Source of the DNA: Camelus bactrianus
Lineage: Eukaryota; Chordata; Mammalia; Artiodactyla; Camelidae
Assembly (NCBI RefSeq): GCF_048773025.1
Contig: NC_133564.1
Coordinates: forward strand, 36,156,645-36,220,644
Length of the DNA: 64,000 bases
Direction: 5' to 3'
The notes under the pieces were generated by a model, which had not been told where the DNA came from, searched no databases, and was given only the letters and a program-made list of their open reading frames with translations. Position 1 is the first letter of the stretch; the number at the start of each line of letters is the position of its first letter. Position numbers and translations under genes: made by a program. Shown here piece by piece: positions 25,041 to 36,708 of this stretch.

Positions 25041-26407
25041 GAGAGCATAGCTTTTGTGGTGAAGGCTTTATAACAGCCCCGTGTAGACTCTAGTGCTCCG
25101 AAGGGATGCCTTGTGGTTTGGAGATGGGATTCTCATTTCTGTAAATACCCAAGGATTTAGTAATTGGGCCCTGCTGATTTGAATCTATTCTTTAGAAAGT
25201 ACATATTGTGGATATATTTTTCAAGCATGCATGCTTTTTTCTTTTATTATTTATAGTTCTACCCTCTCTCTTGGTGGGACTTTTCATGGAATCCAGGAAA
25301 CAGCCCTAAGCCACCTGCCTCTTCACACGTCTCCGTGGCGGTTTTCTTCCCTGACTAGAAGAGGGTTCTGCATAGGGAATTTTCTTTGTTCCCCTTTTCT
25401 TGGAGTCTCTCTGTCTGTCTGCCCACCTCTCACCTGTCCAACTGTCCATTTCTCTACCCACTCATTCTTCTGACTTGTTCCAAAAAGCATTTCAGGCAGC
25501 TTACAGAAGAACAGATACCAAATAAACAGGTGAGAAAATAGGGCCAAGTTCAGACAGTGAGGCTAGGAGGCGAGCCTGTGTGAGGGTGGCAGGCATGAGA
25601 GACACGCGTCTGCCCTGTGACTTATAAGATCGACAGCAAGAGTGTGCCTGAGGCTCCCAGCAGACACAGGGAAACAGGGTTTGTGGGAGATGCTCACTGG
25701 CTGTGAAATAAATAAGTGGCTGAGGAGAAGCCCAGCCTTTCCAGCTACTAAGGCTTAGGAGAATATTTTGAGTGTCTTCAACATCAGAGTATTTCATCTT
25801 TTCTTTTGTCAGAGTTCTACATATAGTTGGTTACATTCTGTACCTGGAAATTTCTACAAAATTTCTTCCCACGTGAGTCCCATGACTCGGGAATGGGGTG
25901 GTTCTGCTCATTGACTGTGGTTGGTCAGAAACCAAAAATGACATCTTCAAAGGAGCCTGGGATTTGTCAGTTATGTTTTGTCAGTACTGTAGAGTTCAAA
26001 AAATGCTTTCACAGTATCACTCCATCTGAGGCGGCAGCGTGCTCTCTTACCAGCATCAGGAGCTCAGGGCCACGGGATGGTGGGGGCTGACTGCATTGCC
26101 GTCAAGACAGCTGAGCTAGTCACTGCAGGTGTAGTTCTTTTACGTAAGGCCTTTCATGTTCTTTACTTGAATATTTCAACAGGGAGTTAATTAACTGAGT
26201 CAATTAGCATTTAATAAATATGATTCTTTGTTAAAAAGACAGTTATAGACAGAATATAAGCTCTGAAGCCTTTAAAAACGGTTTCATTACTGAAATTTCA
26301 GTAGGGGAGATACACAGTTTATCTTATTTATGCCTCTCTTTTAAAGTAACAAGGAAACAAGACAGAAAGTGCAGAGGATGGTTTCTGTTCTTCCTTTCTG
26401 CTTGCAG

Positions 26408-26528
26408 GTGTCCTCACCTCCAGTAGCATCCATCCAGACACCAGCACTGACACTGGCCGTGCTCAGAACTGCCTCAGCCCTGAAGACACAACTGACAAAT
26501 AGAAGGGGGCCACGCCCTGTTACAGCAG
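26408..26528 (+). pseudogene. TRAPPC9-like (pseudogene): TRAPPC9-like exon 4 relic
   Basis: A strong acceptor (long pyrimidine tract, then cttgcag ending at 26407) precedes the frame GVLTSSSIHPDTSTDTGRAQ then NCLSPEDTTDK. Human TRAPPC9 as remembered reads [40 protein letters not shown]. The next codon is a stop (tag where tac or tat is expected for the Y of KYKE). The match then resumes as KGATPCYS up to about 26528, where a gt follows. The donor context (caggtgctc) is weak, and the junction with the next exon relic is off by about one base, so the exact 3' end is uncertain. The match is in a frame that has no start codon. Confidence 0.85.
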
Positions 26529-26699
26529 GTGCTCTCACTTTCTGGATCCTTATGTAACTGAGCGGTGTAAATCAGGATTGCCCGTTTTACATTGTGTGGT
26601 GCTGCTGCGGTGTCTCCTAGTTAATTGTTTCTGTAAGTATTCTTGTATTATTCCCCACTGCGTGGTACTACACGTCTAAAAATGCTATTTTCAGATGAA

Positions 26700-29140
26700 A
26701 AATAATGTGCATTTAATATAATATGTCTGAAAAAAGGGGCAAAAGATTCTATCCTGGTCCCGCTACTCAGAGATAATAATTAACAATTTAACATTTATTT
26801 TCTGTTCTTTTCGTCAGTGTTTATCATCTCTGTCATAAAAACCAGTGAGCACTCCGTCCCTGTTTACTGTTCGGAGACCTCCATTTTCCATTTGGCTTAT
26901 TACATCTTTTTCTACAATATTCTATCTCCCTTGGCATGATTTTTAAAGACCAGTGTAGCATTCTGTCTTATGGAGGCATCGTCCATTTTTCTTCGGACTT
27001 AAATAAATTTTAAATTCCAAGTATACTTAACCTAAATACTGAAAAGAGAACTGTGGTGGTACAGGAAGGCCCCTAACTCCCTTCTCATTATTTCCTGAGA
27101 GTAAAAGCTGTTGAAAATTTTGTATATATATATCATGACCTTTATGCCTATGAGATAGATATATATACACATATGAGAAATCAATGTATAGGTGTGTGTA
27201 TATATGCTTTATTTAAAAATGATTCCATACTATATGTTTTTCTGCAGCTCGCTTTATTCACTTAGGGGTATATCATGGACGTCCTCCCACTCCAGACTCA
27301 CCCGGCCCTTTCAGATAAATTGGAGGGGTCTCCTGATGTGCGGGTGTCGTCTCGTCCACGGACACATTTGGTGGGAGAGTGCGGTGGACAAGGCCCTGGA
27401 CCATGGCGAAACGCCGGCTCCCTCAGCGCCCGCAGCTCGCCTTGATTTACCGCATCATTGTCTTGATGGTGGACAGTTAAGTTTTCTCCATTTTCCACTG
27501 TCAGAAAGAATGTTTGAGTTGCATCCTTCTTGTACAGACATTCCTGTGATCTTGTATGTGTATTCCTTTAGTTAAGGCTTCTGGAAATTTAGTCCCTGGA
27601 TGTGACATTTACATTCATCACAGACTCCTTTCAAGTGACTAGAAATTCCTTCTCTATTGGGGAATGAAAAAATGCACAATTATTTATGTAACCAATTCTC
27701 TATCGCTGGATATGATTTCACTTCAGTTTTTCTTCCCACCTTTGTATACAGTGCTGTGTAAATGCCCTGATGGGTACATCTTTTTGGACTGATTTTTTTT
27801 TCCTAAAGGAAACGATTCCTAGAAGTGGAGTTGAGTCAGTGTGTATGTACGTTTTCAGAGCTTACAAATCCATTGATATGTCATCCTCTGAAAAAGTCGC
27901 TCATGATTTGTTCTCCCACAGATGGACACTAGCTAGAATATCTTAAAAATATTTGCCAATATGATAAGCAAAAGTGCTTTTTCATTGTTTTTGTTTGCAT
28001 TTGATGACCAGTGAAGTTTTGAGCATTTTTCACTCATTAGCCATTTGACTTTTTTAAAATGAATGATTCCTTTTGTCCTTTGCCCACATTTAAGTGAGGG
28101 AGCTTCTTGTTGCTTTGTGACAGCTTTTTGTATGTTATGAAAATTAACTTCGTGAATTCATCAACATGTATCACAGAGCTTTTTCTTGTCATTTCTTTCC
28201 TTTCATTTTGTTCAGGAAGTTTTCTGATTTTTGTTGTGGCTCAAACTATTCTTAGGATAGTAAATGTCTTCCTTATGGGTTTTATCTTTGACATTATTCT
28301 TAGAAATACTCTCTTATAATGGAATAAATCTCTTCTGTAGGTTTTTTTAAACTCTAAGATGGAGATTATAATAGTACATGTTATAGTGAGGAGAAGTTGA
28401 GTTAATAAGAGCAAAGTGTTCTATTTGCTGTTACTAGTACTTTTTAATATTTACATCACTATCTGCAATTTATCTTGTGGTCATTATGACAGGAATGGAA
28501 TTTATTCTTTCCAGGTGATTCTCTGTCCCAGGACAATTATCGAATTCATAATTTTCTCTTTGATTTGAAATCCCACCTGTACAAAATACTTACATACACT
28601 AGAGTCTCTTTTTGAGCTCATGGTTCCCTTCTGTCAATCTCCTTTCCTTACTCCAGCACCATATCTTACATATTGTAAAAATTTATTTAATAATTGGCAG
28701 TCTGATTTTTTTGATTCTTTTCTTCCATCCCAAATTTTCTTGTCAAGTATTATGACTATATTATTCCTGAAGAATTCCAAAATATTTTGTTCAAGTTAAA
28801 AAAAATCAGATTGGAATTTTCATGGGATTATTTATTAAGTTTTGAATTATTCTTAGGAGAACTTACATCTTTACAAAACTGCTTTTCTCCATGCAATATG
28901 TTTATGTCTCTACATTCATACATCTTACTTTAACCCTCAGTACAGTCCTGAAGTTTCTCCATTTAGAATATGGGCATTATTTTTGAATTTATTCCAGATT
29001 ATTGTTTATGTTTTTGTTAATTTTGTAAGTGAGAATTTTTTGCTATTATATTTTTAAATGCTTAAAACTGACATTTAGAAAGGAAGATTCGGTTTTTCAA
29101 TACTTACTTTGTAAATTGTCATTTAAAATTGTAAGTATTA
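26700..29140 (-). repeat. Block of old L1 fragments
   Basis: Several L1 phrases run on the minus strand: 'cactgtcagaaagaatgttt', 'ttcctagaagtggagttgag', 'tttgagcatttttcactcat' and 'tttcatgggattatttatta'. The 'last part of ORF2' motif seems to occur twice (about 27470-27590 and 27680-27860), so at least two L1 fragments are abutted. Very diverged and non-coding. Confidence 0.65.
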
Positions 29141-29564
29141 AGTAGTTGTTCCAGAATCCTTTCTTTTCTGTTTTTAAAAATTTGTTTCCAAGATTCTCAA
29201 AATGTTCATACCTAAGTAGAATAGGTGGGGACACAGATGGAGAGAGGTAGTGTGGCTCACGTACAAACTTTGAGCACTTTCATGGCTGCCTTTAGGCTGG
29301 AGAAGCTGCAGAAGAGCCCAGGTTAGACTAAGGGTGGCTTTGTCTGCACTTGAAAGCCAGCTTTCCTGCCTGTATGGTGAAGCTTGGTGGGCGTGGCAGG
29401 TAGATGATCAAGGTCTGATCAAGGTCATTGGCTGCACAGAGCACTGTGTCTGTGAGAACTGGAGACCATTACCATGGGAAATTCTTGGCGCCAGGAACAC
29501 TGCAGGGGAGCTGGGGAGCCTGTGTGTTAAGGATTTTCCTGCCCTGGGAGTGGGAAGATGAGAC

Positions 29565-29735
29565 TCTGCATTCAGATCTGAGTTTGAATTCATCCTCTCT
29601 TGTTTACTGGTCCTCTGACTTTTGTCAAGTTATCTACCCGCTTTGAACTCCTGTTTTCTTGTCTCTCAAAACAGGAGAATTACAGCCTGCTGCTAGAGTG
29701 TTTGCTCAGGGTAAATGATTTGTGTCTATAAGATG
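29565..29735 (+). repeat. MIR relic
   Basis: Plus-strand MIR order: 'gcattcagatctgagtttga', 'tactggtcctctgacttttg', 'caagttatctacccgctttg' and an AG-rich middle with 'aaaacaggagaattacagcc'. Confidence 0.65.
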
Positions 29736-30069
29736 CCACGTACAATCACAATCTCAGTGAGAAATGGGCTGTCGCCTCTTCTTCTGCAACTCAGTGCTCG
29801 ATAAGACATCGGGGGAAAGCCAGTCCCTAATTTGTATGTGATGCAATGAGGAAAAAAATTAACGTCTTGCCTTTCCCTAGCAGTATTCTTACTTCTTTGC
29901 TTCATTTACCTCTTTCCTCCTTTACTCTCCCCTTTCACCTCCTCCACCAAAAGAGACTGAGTCTGTCTCAGAACACTACATTCAAATTACTTTAAAAGTT
30001 GGCTCATCCCCATGAAATTACAGTGAAATTAAAAATAATCTGTACACGTCCCAGACATGATTATATTTG

Positions 30070-30073
<4 letters not shown>

Positions 30074-30111
<38 letters not shown>

Positions 30112-30118
30112 AGGCTAC
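30074..30118 (+). repeat. (AC)n microsatellite
   Basis: A pure AC run of about 22 units, the longest dinucleotide repeat in the window. Confidence 0.97.
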
Positions 30119-30824
30119 CTCCCATTTGCTGAGGGAGAAGGACCACTTTTTCTGAGTTTTCATTCACTGAGCGTGAGAGCAAAGGCTCTTAAGCAGAAAT
30201 TCGCCTGGCTTCTTGCATGGTTTTTTAAATTGGATTTCTGCTTTGTGTCCACAGAAATAGTCTCCTATTAGAAGTGGGGAAGTGGAGACATAGATATTCT
30301 GCTGAGATATTGGTGTCATCATATTTGAGTTGGAAAGGACTTATGACAGCATAGATTCGTACCTTTTTATGGGTGAGAATCCATGATAGTGTAACTTGGA
30401 CAAGAACCCGGGTCTTCTGTCTTCATGTCCATGCGGATGAAGAGGCAACTGGGTGGGGGATGGCAGGGATCCTTGCTTGAGTTCCGGGGTCTTGCTAGTT
30501 TCCATTGTTCAGCTGCCTTTACTTTATGTCCATGTGGCCTCTCATGGGAAGGTCACTCTATCCTGATAGATTGAGTTTCTAATCAGCAAAACGGTCTGGA
30601 CACACTCATGTTTCCCAGAGATTTTCTGCTGACCTGCTGACACTTTATATACATGAGACCTAAGAAACTGCTGGATATAAAATCCTTATTGTTATCATTT
30701 GCCCTCGAGTTCCACAGGAATGGGGTGCTGTCTCAGGCTGTCTAAGGCCAGCTCTGAACAAAGATAGGGTGATAGGCTGTGCAGCTGGACACTCCCCAGT
30801 CGAATGGGATTTCCACCTTAGTTT

Positions 30825-31000
30825 TTAGAATCAGGCAGATTAGTTCAAATCTTAACTTTACCAGTTATTAGCTTTGTGACCTTGAGGAAGAAACTTTACG
30901 TTTTTGGGGACAAATTTTATTTATCTGTAAATAAGTTCAGTATTTATTTTAGGGATTTTGTTTTAGAATTGAATGAGCTAATTCCCTCATTTATTCCTAA
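30825..31000 (+). repeat. MIR relic
   Basis: Plus-strand MIR order: 'tagaatcaggcagattagtt', 'ttaccagttattagctttgt', 'gaccttgaggaagaaacttt' and 'ttagaattgaatgagctaat'. Confidence 0.68.
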
Positions 31001-31593
31001 AATACTGATCACATGGTTCTATGCTGGTGACTTAGTGGTTGATTACTAAGGGACTCAGTAATGAGAATGTGGGTGAGGCTCCCTGGATAATAGAACTTAT
31101 ATTCCATGATATGCTTGTAAAAGACTGGCTTGCAGTGGATTTTTAGTAAATGTCCATTCCTTTCCTAATCCCCATTGGTTGTGTATATATCTTTATACTA
31201 ATATATGAACAATTTTTTATTGCAATTTAAGTCTTTTTGTAGTATTTAAAATATGTAGCTATAACAAAAATACGTGAAATAAAATGATTTGACTTTTATT
31301 TTCCTTTCAATAAGCAAAACAAAATAAAATAGAAAAGAAAAGAAAAAGTTTTGAAGGAGTATAAATAATTTTATTTCCGTGGAATCGACTCCTTATGTTA
31401 GGTTTTTCGGTTGTGTTCTTAAACAGCATATAAAATTGACAGGTTTTGACTTCAGTGTTGATAGATGGGTGAGTATAGTTTCTTTTTGTGGTTGTCTTTG
31501 ATGAATTATTTGCACTAGATCATAAATAATGTGCATGTTACATATTGGAAACGAGGAAAGAGTGGAGACATACTACCTCCAATGCAGTCATTT

Positions 31594-32179
31594 TGTTACC
31601 GAATCCAAACTCATTCTGCTCACCAAATGACAGGCCAATAAACTGGGTGATGAGGTGTTGGAGCAAGGAATAGTGACTTTATTTGCAAAGCTGGCAGACC
31701 CAGAAGTTGGCAGACTGATGTCCTGGAGAACCATCTTCCCCAAGTCAGAATTGAGTCTACTTTTATACTAAAAAGGGGCGGGGCTGCAGTTGGTTTTTGG
31801 AAACTTCTTGTTGTATGAATTGCTTGTCCTTTGAATCCGCTGTTCTTGCAGCTGTCCATGTGGATCAAATCATGTTGCCCCTGTAAAACCTCCAAAAATA
31901 AAACAAAGTTATTCTCTAGTTTGAAACTTGCCATCTCTACATAAGTGCAGATTAGTTAGCATCCTTCAAGATCACGGCCAGGAGAAGAGGCTGTCCTGGA
32001 TATTTCAGTCTAAAGGCAACTTTCTTTTACAAATGGTGCAGAGATAGCATGTCTGAGCCTAGAAAACAGGACACAGGGTTAAAGCCAAAGGAACAGACCT
32101 AACATGGGGTCAAAATTGTTCTTTTCTATTACAATTCCCTTTTCCGCTTCATAGATAATTTTAGTAAGAAACATGAGCA
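31594..32179 (-). mobile_element. Solo ERV LTR, minus orientation (family 1)
   Basis: The element starts tg and ends ca, about 586 bases, and is flanked by the 4-base direct repeat ATTT on both sides (31590-31593 and 32180-32183). A 4-base target duplication suits an ERV1 (gammaretrovirus-like) LTR. The U5-like end ('ggtaaca' on the minus strand) and a polyadenylation signal (aataaa) are in the expected order. A second copy of the same family lies at about 49050-49528 in the opposite orientation. No coding region is attached, so it is a fossil solo LTR. I cannot give the library name. The left/right limits depend on an AT-rich target duplication. Confidence 0.7.
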
Positions 32180-33290
32180 ATTTTGTATTTTTGCTTCTTA
32201 ATAACCGATAAGTGGGCCAACTATATTTTTGTGAGCAGGGATGCAGTGCGGTCATAGGGGTCACAGCAAACTCTTGTTGGGGGTGGCCGACCCTGAAACA
32301 TGTCTGATGCCCTGTGAGTGTTGGTGAGGGTCCCCCTATCCAGCGGCTCTCTTCAGGAACCAGCATATGGGCATTGATATCTGGAGACCTCATTTTCGGC
32401 TGCAGGAAATTTTTTAGATACTGCGATTGAAAAATCACTCCAGCTGGGGATAATTAGGGAAAAAAGGCAAAGGAAAAGGGTTTGGAGTAGAGTAGAAGAG
32501 AAGGACATCAGATCACGGAGCCTGAGTGCTTGGCAGCGTGGCTTCGGGGGAGAGTTGAGCAGAGGTGGGGAGGGGCCTGGTCCCGGAACCAGCTCCAGCA
32601 CCTGTCCCCGTGCCCAAGCCACATAGATTTTAATTGGGCCACCTCTCTGGGCTGGATGTCACCCTGGGCAGAACCTTGAGAATCAAAAGTAAGGGGTGGG
32701 CAGCACACACCTAGGGGGTCACTGTGGATTTCGGTCAAGACCACAGTGCCTTTTCTGGTCATGTGTCTTCACTTGTCCTTTATCTCAGGATCTGAGGAGG
32801 AGGAGAAAGGAACTCAGGTAGAGATCCAGGAAGATATCCGACTGTGTTAAGAGAGGACAGACACAGTGACACGGGGAGCGAGGACACTTGCAGCAGAGTA
32901 AAATTACTTCACAACTATTGCTTCAGAGTTGAAGGTGTGAGATAGCCTAAGCCTGTCTCAGAGTGCAGGGGACAAGTGGAAAGGAATGGCAAAATTTCCT
33001 CTGAAAATTGAAATTTTGTTAAATAGCCTGCTACTGTTGCTTGTATCACTTGAATGAATGCAGGCATATTTCTGTGGGCATTTATAGGTTCACTCAACCC
33101 CACCAGCCCCTCTTGCCCCCATCGGGGATGGGATTTCTCAAGCACAGTGCCCCTCCTGCTTGGGTGGGCCACGCTGCGTGTCCTCGCCTGGGGCCGGGCT
33201 GCTGCAGGGCACTGAGTCCCCGAGGCGCGGCCTGGGAGACACGACAGGAATATCTCTGCTCTCGACTGAGGGCCTCCTTTTCCCCTGCAG

Positions 33291-33414
33291 TGTAAGAATG
33301 CCGGTGACTGAGTTAGAAGCATGCTCCCAAGCTGTCCGTGTCCTTGCCATTCAGAAGCGGACCCTGGAAGCTTCCAAATATCTCCAGAATGCGTTCTACA
33401 TTCACCTTCGGCAG
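33291..33414 (+). pseudogene. TRAPPC9-like (pseudogene): TRAPPC9-like exon 5 relic
   Basis: An acceptor tract (ccttttcccctgcag, ending at 33290) is followed by CKNAG and then, after loss of two bases, [33 protein letters not shown] and HLRQ. Human TRAPPC9 as remembered reads [38 protein letters not shown] and NLRQ. The exon ends in cggcag followed by a good donor gtgagg at 33415. This is the best preserved relic: both splice sites look usable, and only the two-base loss near its start breaks the frame. No exon corresponding to the parental continuation (LSEEEKIQRYSIL) was found downstream within the window. Confidence 0.9.
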
Positions 33415-35904
33415 GTGAGGGTATGTCTTTACACAAGTGGAGGAATTACTGCCGTTTTCCTGGACCTTACTCACCACTAGTCCATCTGATTTTTCTGTGC
33501 TAGGATTCAGTATGGCCTGCTAAAATATCTGGAGTCAGATCTTGAAACACTGATGAAGAGGATCATTTATTTTATTTCTATATATGATAGCCTTTTACTT
33601 TCAAAATTCAGAATTTTTGGTTCTTTCAGGAATTTTTGGGGGATTGGCGAAACAACATTGCTCTTACAATCTTTGAGACCTGTTGCTTTGTGCCTCTCAC
33701 CTGTCTTCTGTCACTTGTGAGGCGATTCCATTTGTGACCCTGTCCGTGTTGTTCATGTTATAAAACATATAGTCTGTTAAAGTACAGTCCCTTTTACTCC
33801 AAAGACATTCCACAAATACTACTAAAACCTGGGTGTGGTTTTAAGAAGACAGAATCATTAGAACATGTACTTGCAGGTTGCTAGTGCAAAATCCCCAAAT
33901 CAATAGTCCAGCTCAACATCTAAAATCTTTCTAATCTACCTTGGATTTGTATGGATAAGTGAAGCAGTTTGCTAAGAACTCAAGACCAGGGTTAGAATAC
34001 AGGCTGGTGTAGCTCAGCAGGTCCTCCTGAGCCAGCGCTGTGCCAGAGGGCGGGGCTGAGGGGGAGAGGGCTGGGCCTTGGGGAAAGGGGTGGGCCAAAA
34101 AGGAGGGGGGTCCTGCCGTTCCTGAGCTCAAAGTTTCATGGCAAACACCTTCAACAGGTGAAAAACTTGGAGTTTTTTCTAAGAACAGTAGGGTTGAAAA
34201 GAGTCATAAAAGCACGGGAGTGACAATATCCCTTTTGTGTCTAGTATGGGAGAGCAGCTGTGGGGCCACCTGGGAGACTCGTGAGTCCAGGTGTGCAGTG
34301 TTGGTGGCTTCCACCTGAGCGGTGGTACAGTCAGTGGGACAGTCACTGGGAAAAAACGAACAGACTTTAGGCATGTTTAGATGGTAAAAAGGAAAGGATG
34401 AATGATGTCTGTGAAGGTAGGATGGAGTTAGGCCCAGGTTTCTGGGTGGATTAATGAGGTAAGTGATGGTCCTGCTGTGCTCTGAGGAGGGAAAGCTGCA
34501 GAGGGAGCTCTGGGGGAAAACTGATGAGTTCAGCTGTGTGTAAAGTGAAAGGCTGTTCGATGTGTGGTCTGGGAGCTCAGGTGAGAGCCAGTAGCGAGTA
34601 GCGGGAGGGGAGAGAGACTGTCAAATCATTTTGTGAGCATACAAATAATTATGATTAATGATACACTTACGCCTCTACATTCTGGATTTAAAACCCATTA
34701 TCATTTTGCTATACTGACTGCAGAGGTTCCTAATTATTTTTAACAGAAATAAAATAAATAGAAACAAAATAGTGGAGTTAATGAATATCATAGAGTTGAT
34801 GTGTGTCCTTGTATGTATTTTGATAGCTCATCTGTTTATAACCATAATCTATAAAAATTTAACTAGTTTAACATAAGAGTTAAACAGAGGGACGTGACTC
34901 ACAGTGTTGGGGCTTGAAGCTGATCTTCTCAGGGAAATTATGTCGCCTCTCTGTGCCTTAGTTCCATCTTCTGTGACTCCCCCCGGGCCCCTCATCACAG
35001 CTGATTTCTTAGACTAGATTTTGCGAAGGAGGCTGCTGAAGGGAGTAAGAAGTGGCAACTGCTAGGGACACTGAAGGGAGACACAAAAAGTGATTAAAGC
35101 CGATAAACTCAGTACAAACAAATACTCTCAAAAGAGAAAGAATCCCGCAGTGTTTTGAGCCACTTAGCGTATGGGAAACAAAACCACGTGGACCCAAAGC
35201 TCTTGAGCATGTGAATATTGTGGGTGGGAGGGTGTCATCAGAAAAGGGTTGAGAAAAGGCCTTTTGGTTTCCCTTGACGTTTCCAGTAAGGATGGGTAGC
35301 AGAAGAGAAAACCCCCTGCTTCACAGTGGAAGCTGCTGTTTTGTGAAAAACTGACCAAAGTTTAGAGACCAGTCATCAGCGGTGCTGGCAAATGAAGAGA
35401 CTTCGGGATTGGGTGGGGCACTTGCTGTGACTTCCAGGTGACCTGCTGGCTGGGGGCTATATGGCGGGCAGTAGGTTTGCAGGGTGACCCGGGCATAAAC
35501 CCTGGCTCTGAGGCTGCTGCTCTGACTAGCAAACCTGGGCACCCGCAGTCCTAATGGGGCAGCTCGGGATGTGGCCTGGGACACCTGCCATGCTGAGGGC
35601 GAATAGAGGGCTTCCCTGAGGGGGTGTCCCTGCGGAGAGTGGAAACATCCTCCTGCAGGGGAGGAAGATCCTCTGAGCAGGGTGCTGGATGCACAGGCAA
35701 GACCACCCTGAGCACGGAGGGTTTGGGGAGCTGGAAGTCACACAGTGTCCCGAGCAGCCTTGTTTCTGAGAAACTAGAGGGAGAAGAGGCTGAAAAGGCA
35801 GGCTAGTGTCAGACACTTTGGTGGGTTATGAGTGACAGTAAAGGACTGGTCCGGCAGGCACAAGAACCCTGTGGGCGTCCCAGCGGGGGCGTCACACCCG
35901 AGGG

Positions 35905-36010
35905 TGTAGCTGGGTTACAGACTTTGCCACTTATTAGCTGTGTGACTTTGAGCAAGATCACCCCACCTCTCTCTATATATCTTCATCTGTAAAATGACAC
36001 AGTGACAATC
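35905..36010 (+). repeat. MIR relic
   Basis: Plus-strand MIR core: 'gactttgccacttattagct', 'gtgtgactttgagcaagatc' and 'cttcatctgtaaaatgacac'. Confidence 0.68.
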
Positions 36011-36708
36011 TCGTGTCATCAGAAGGCTTAGTTTATCTCTGATCCTCTGTGTCGAGTCTTGTCAGTGCTTCCCTGCAAGGTTCTGCATTGGCTGCTCTTA
36101 CCCTCAGATGGGAGGGCGCAGAGGGACATTGTAGCACCTGACGGCAGGAAGGGGTTGCTTTAAAAACAGACATGTAGCCGCCTGCAGCTGCAGGCCTGCA
36201 GGCAGTTTGATTGATGGTCCTGGAGAGGACTTTGGAGGCCTTAGCATCGTTTTAAGACTTGTTTTCCCTTGGGGGCAGCATTTGCCTTTGCAGATTAATG
36301 TTGAAGATTTGGGCTTCTTGCAAAGCTGTCTTCAGAGATGGTTATATACGTAACATATCGTATAAAATAAAACGCTTTTATTTAATGTGTGGGACTTTGC
36401 AGCTGTTGGGAATAGCTCTGTTGGCCTGGTCTCCACGGAGGACACTAGGCTTCAGCAGAGCGTGCGGGAGGGCAGGCAGCTCTCCATGCTGCTGCGGGGT
36501 TTTCTCCCCAGCACGGCACTCTGCTGAGTTGACTCTTCTCTGAGTTTGGTTGCCAGATGAGCAGACAGCAAATTAATGAGTTCTGGTGGGATTGTGTAAT
36601 GACAGGAAGTAAGAGGGTCCCGTAGTTTTTCTGGACTAGAACATGCTTTTGGTTCCTGATCCAGTGTGTTCCATTACAGAATTGATGAGTTGTGTCTATC
36701 CTGGGACT

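Larger units (their letters stand above)
10251..26407 (+). other. Intron relic between exon 3 and exon 4 relics
   Basis: About 16 kb without a recognisable gene. It contains an old L1 piece on the plus strand (10633-11150), several MIR relics, vic-1-type SINE remnants and an old L1 on the minus strand (20990-22060). The parental segment I recall as ALEGLCSASVIYHYPGG should lie here, but I did not find it. The stretch 19480-20560 is unique-looking or an unrecognised repeat. Confidence 0.6.
26529..33290 (+). other. Intron relic between exon 4 and exon 5 relics
   Basis: About 6.8 kb with no gene. It holds old minus-strand L1 pieces (about 26700-29140), a GC-rich stretch inside them (27300-27450), MIR relics, an AC microsatellite (30074-30118) and a solo LTR (31594-32179). 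The stretch 32180-33290 shows no repeat that I recognise. Confidence 0.65.
1246..33414 (+). pseudogene. TRAPPC9-like (pseudogene): TRAPPC9-like unprocessed pseudogene, copy A (four exon relics)
   Basis: TRAPPC9 (NIBP) is a subunit of TRAPPII, a tethering complex and Rab exchange factor acting at the Golgi. Four exon relics lie in parental order on one strand: 1246-1818, 10129-10250, 26408-26528 and 33291-33414. They match the N-terminal part of the protein as I remember it, and are separated by introns of roughly 7 to 16 kb. Splice-site remnants flank them, so this arose by DNA duplication and not by retrotransposition. Each relic carries at least one inactivating lesion (frameshift, stop or splice-site loss), so no TRAPPC9 protein can be made. 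A parental segment between the second and third relics was not seen, and no exon after the fourth was recognised. Identification rests on remembered protein sequence without an alignment, but several long matches in order make it secure. Confidence 0.88.

Noticed and set aside
32079-32438. 119-codon minus-strand frame overlapping the solo LTR edge
   Set aside because: It crosses the LTR boundary at 32179, so it cannot be an old gene, and it has no recognised retroviral or host motif.
36180-36205. Short palindromic CTGCAG/CCTGCAGG cluster
   Set aside because: Too short to be a hairpin of note, with no matching copy elsewhere; treated as chance.
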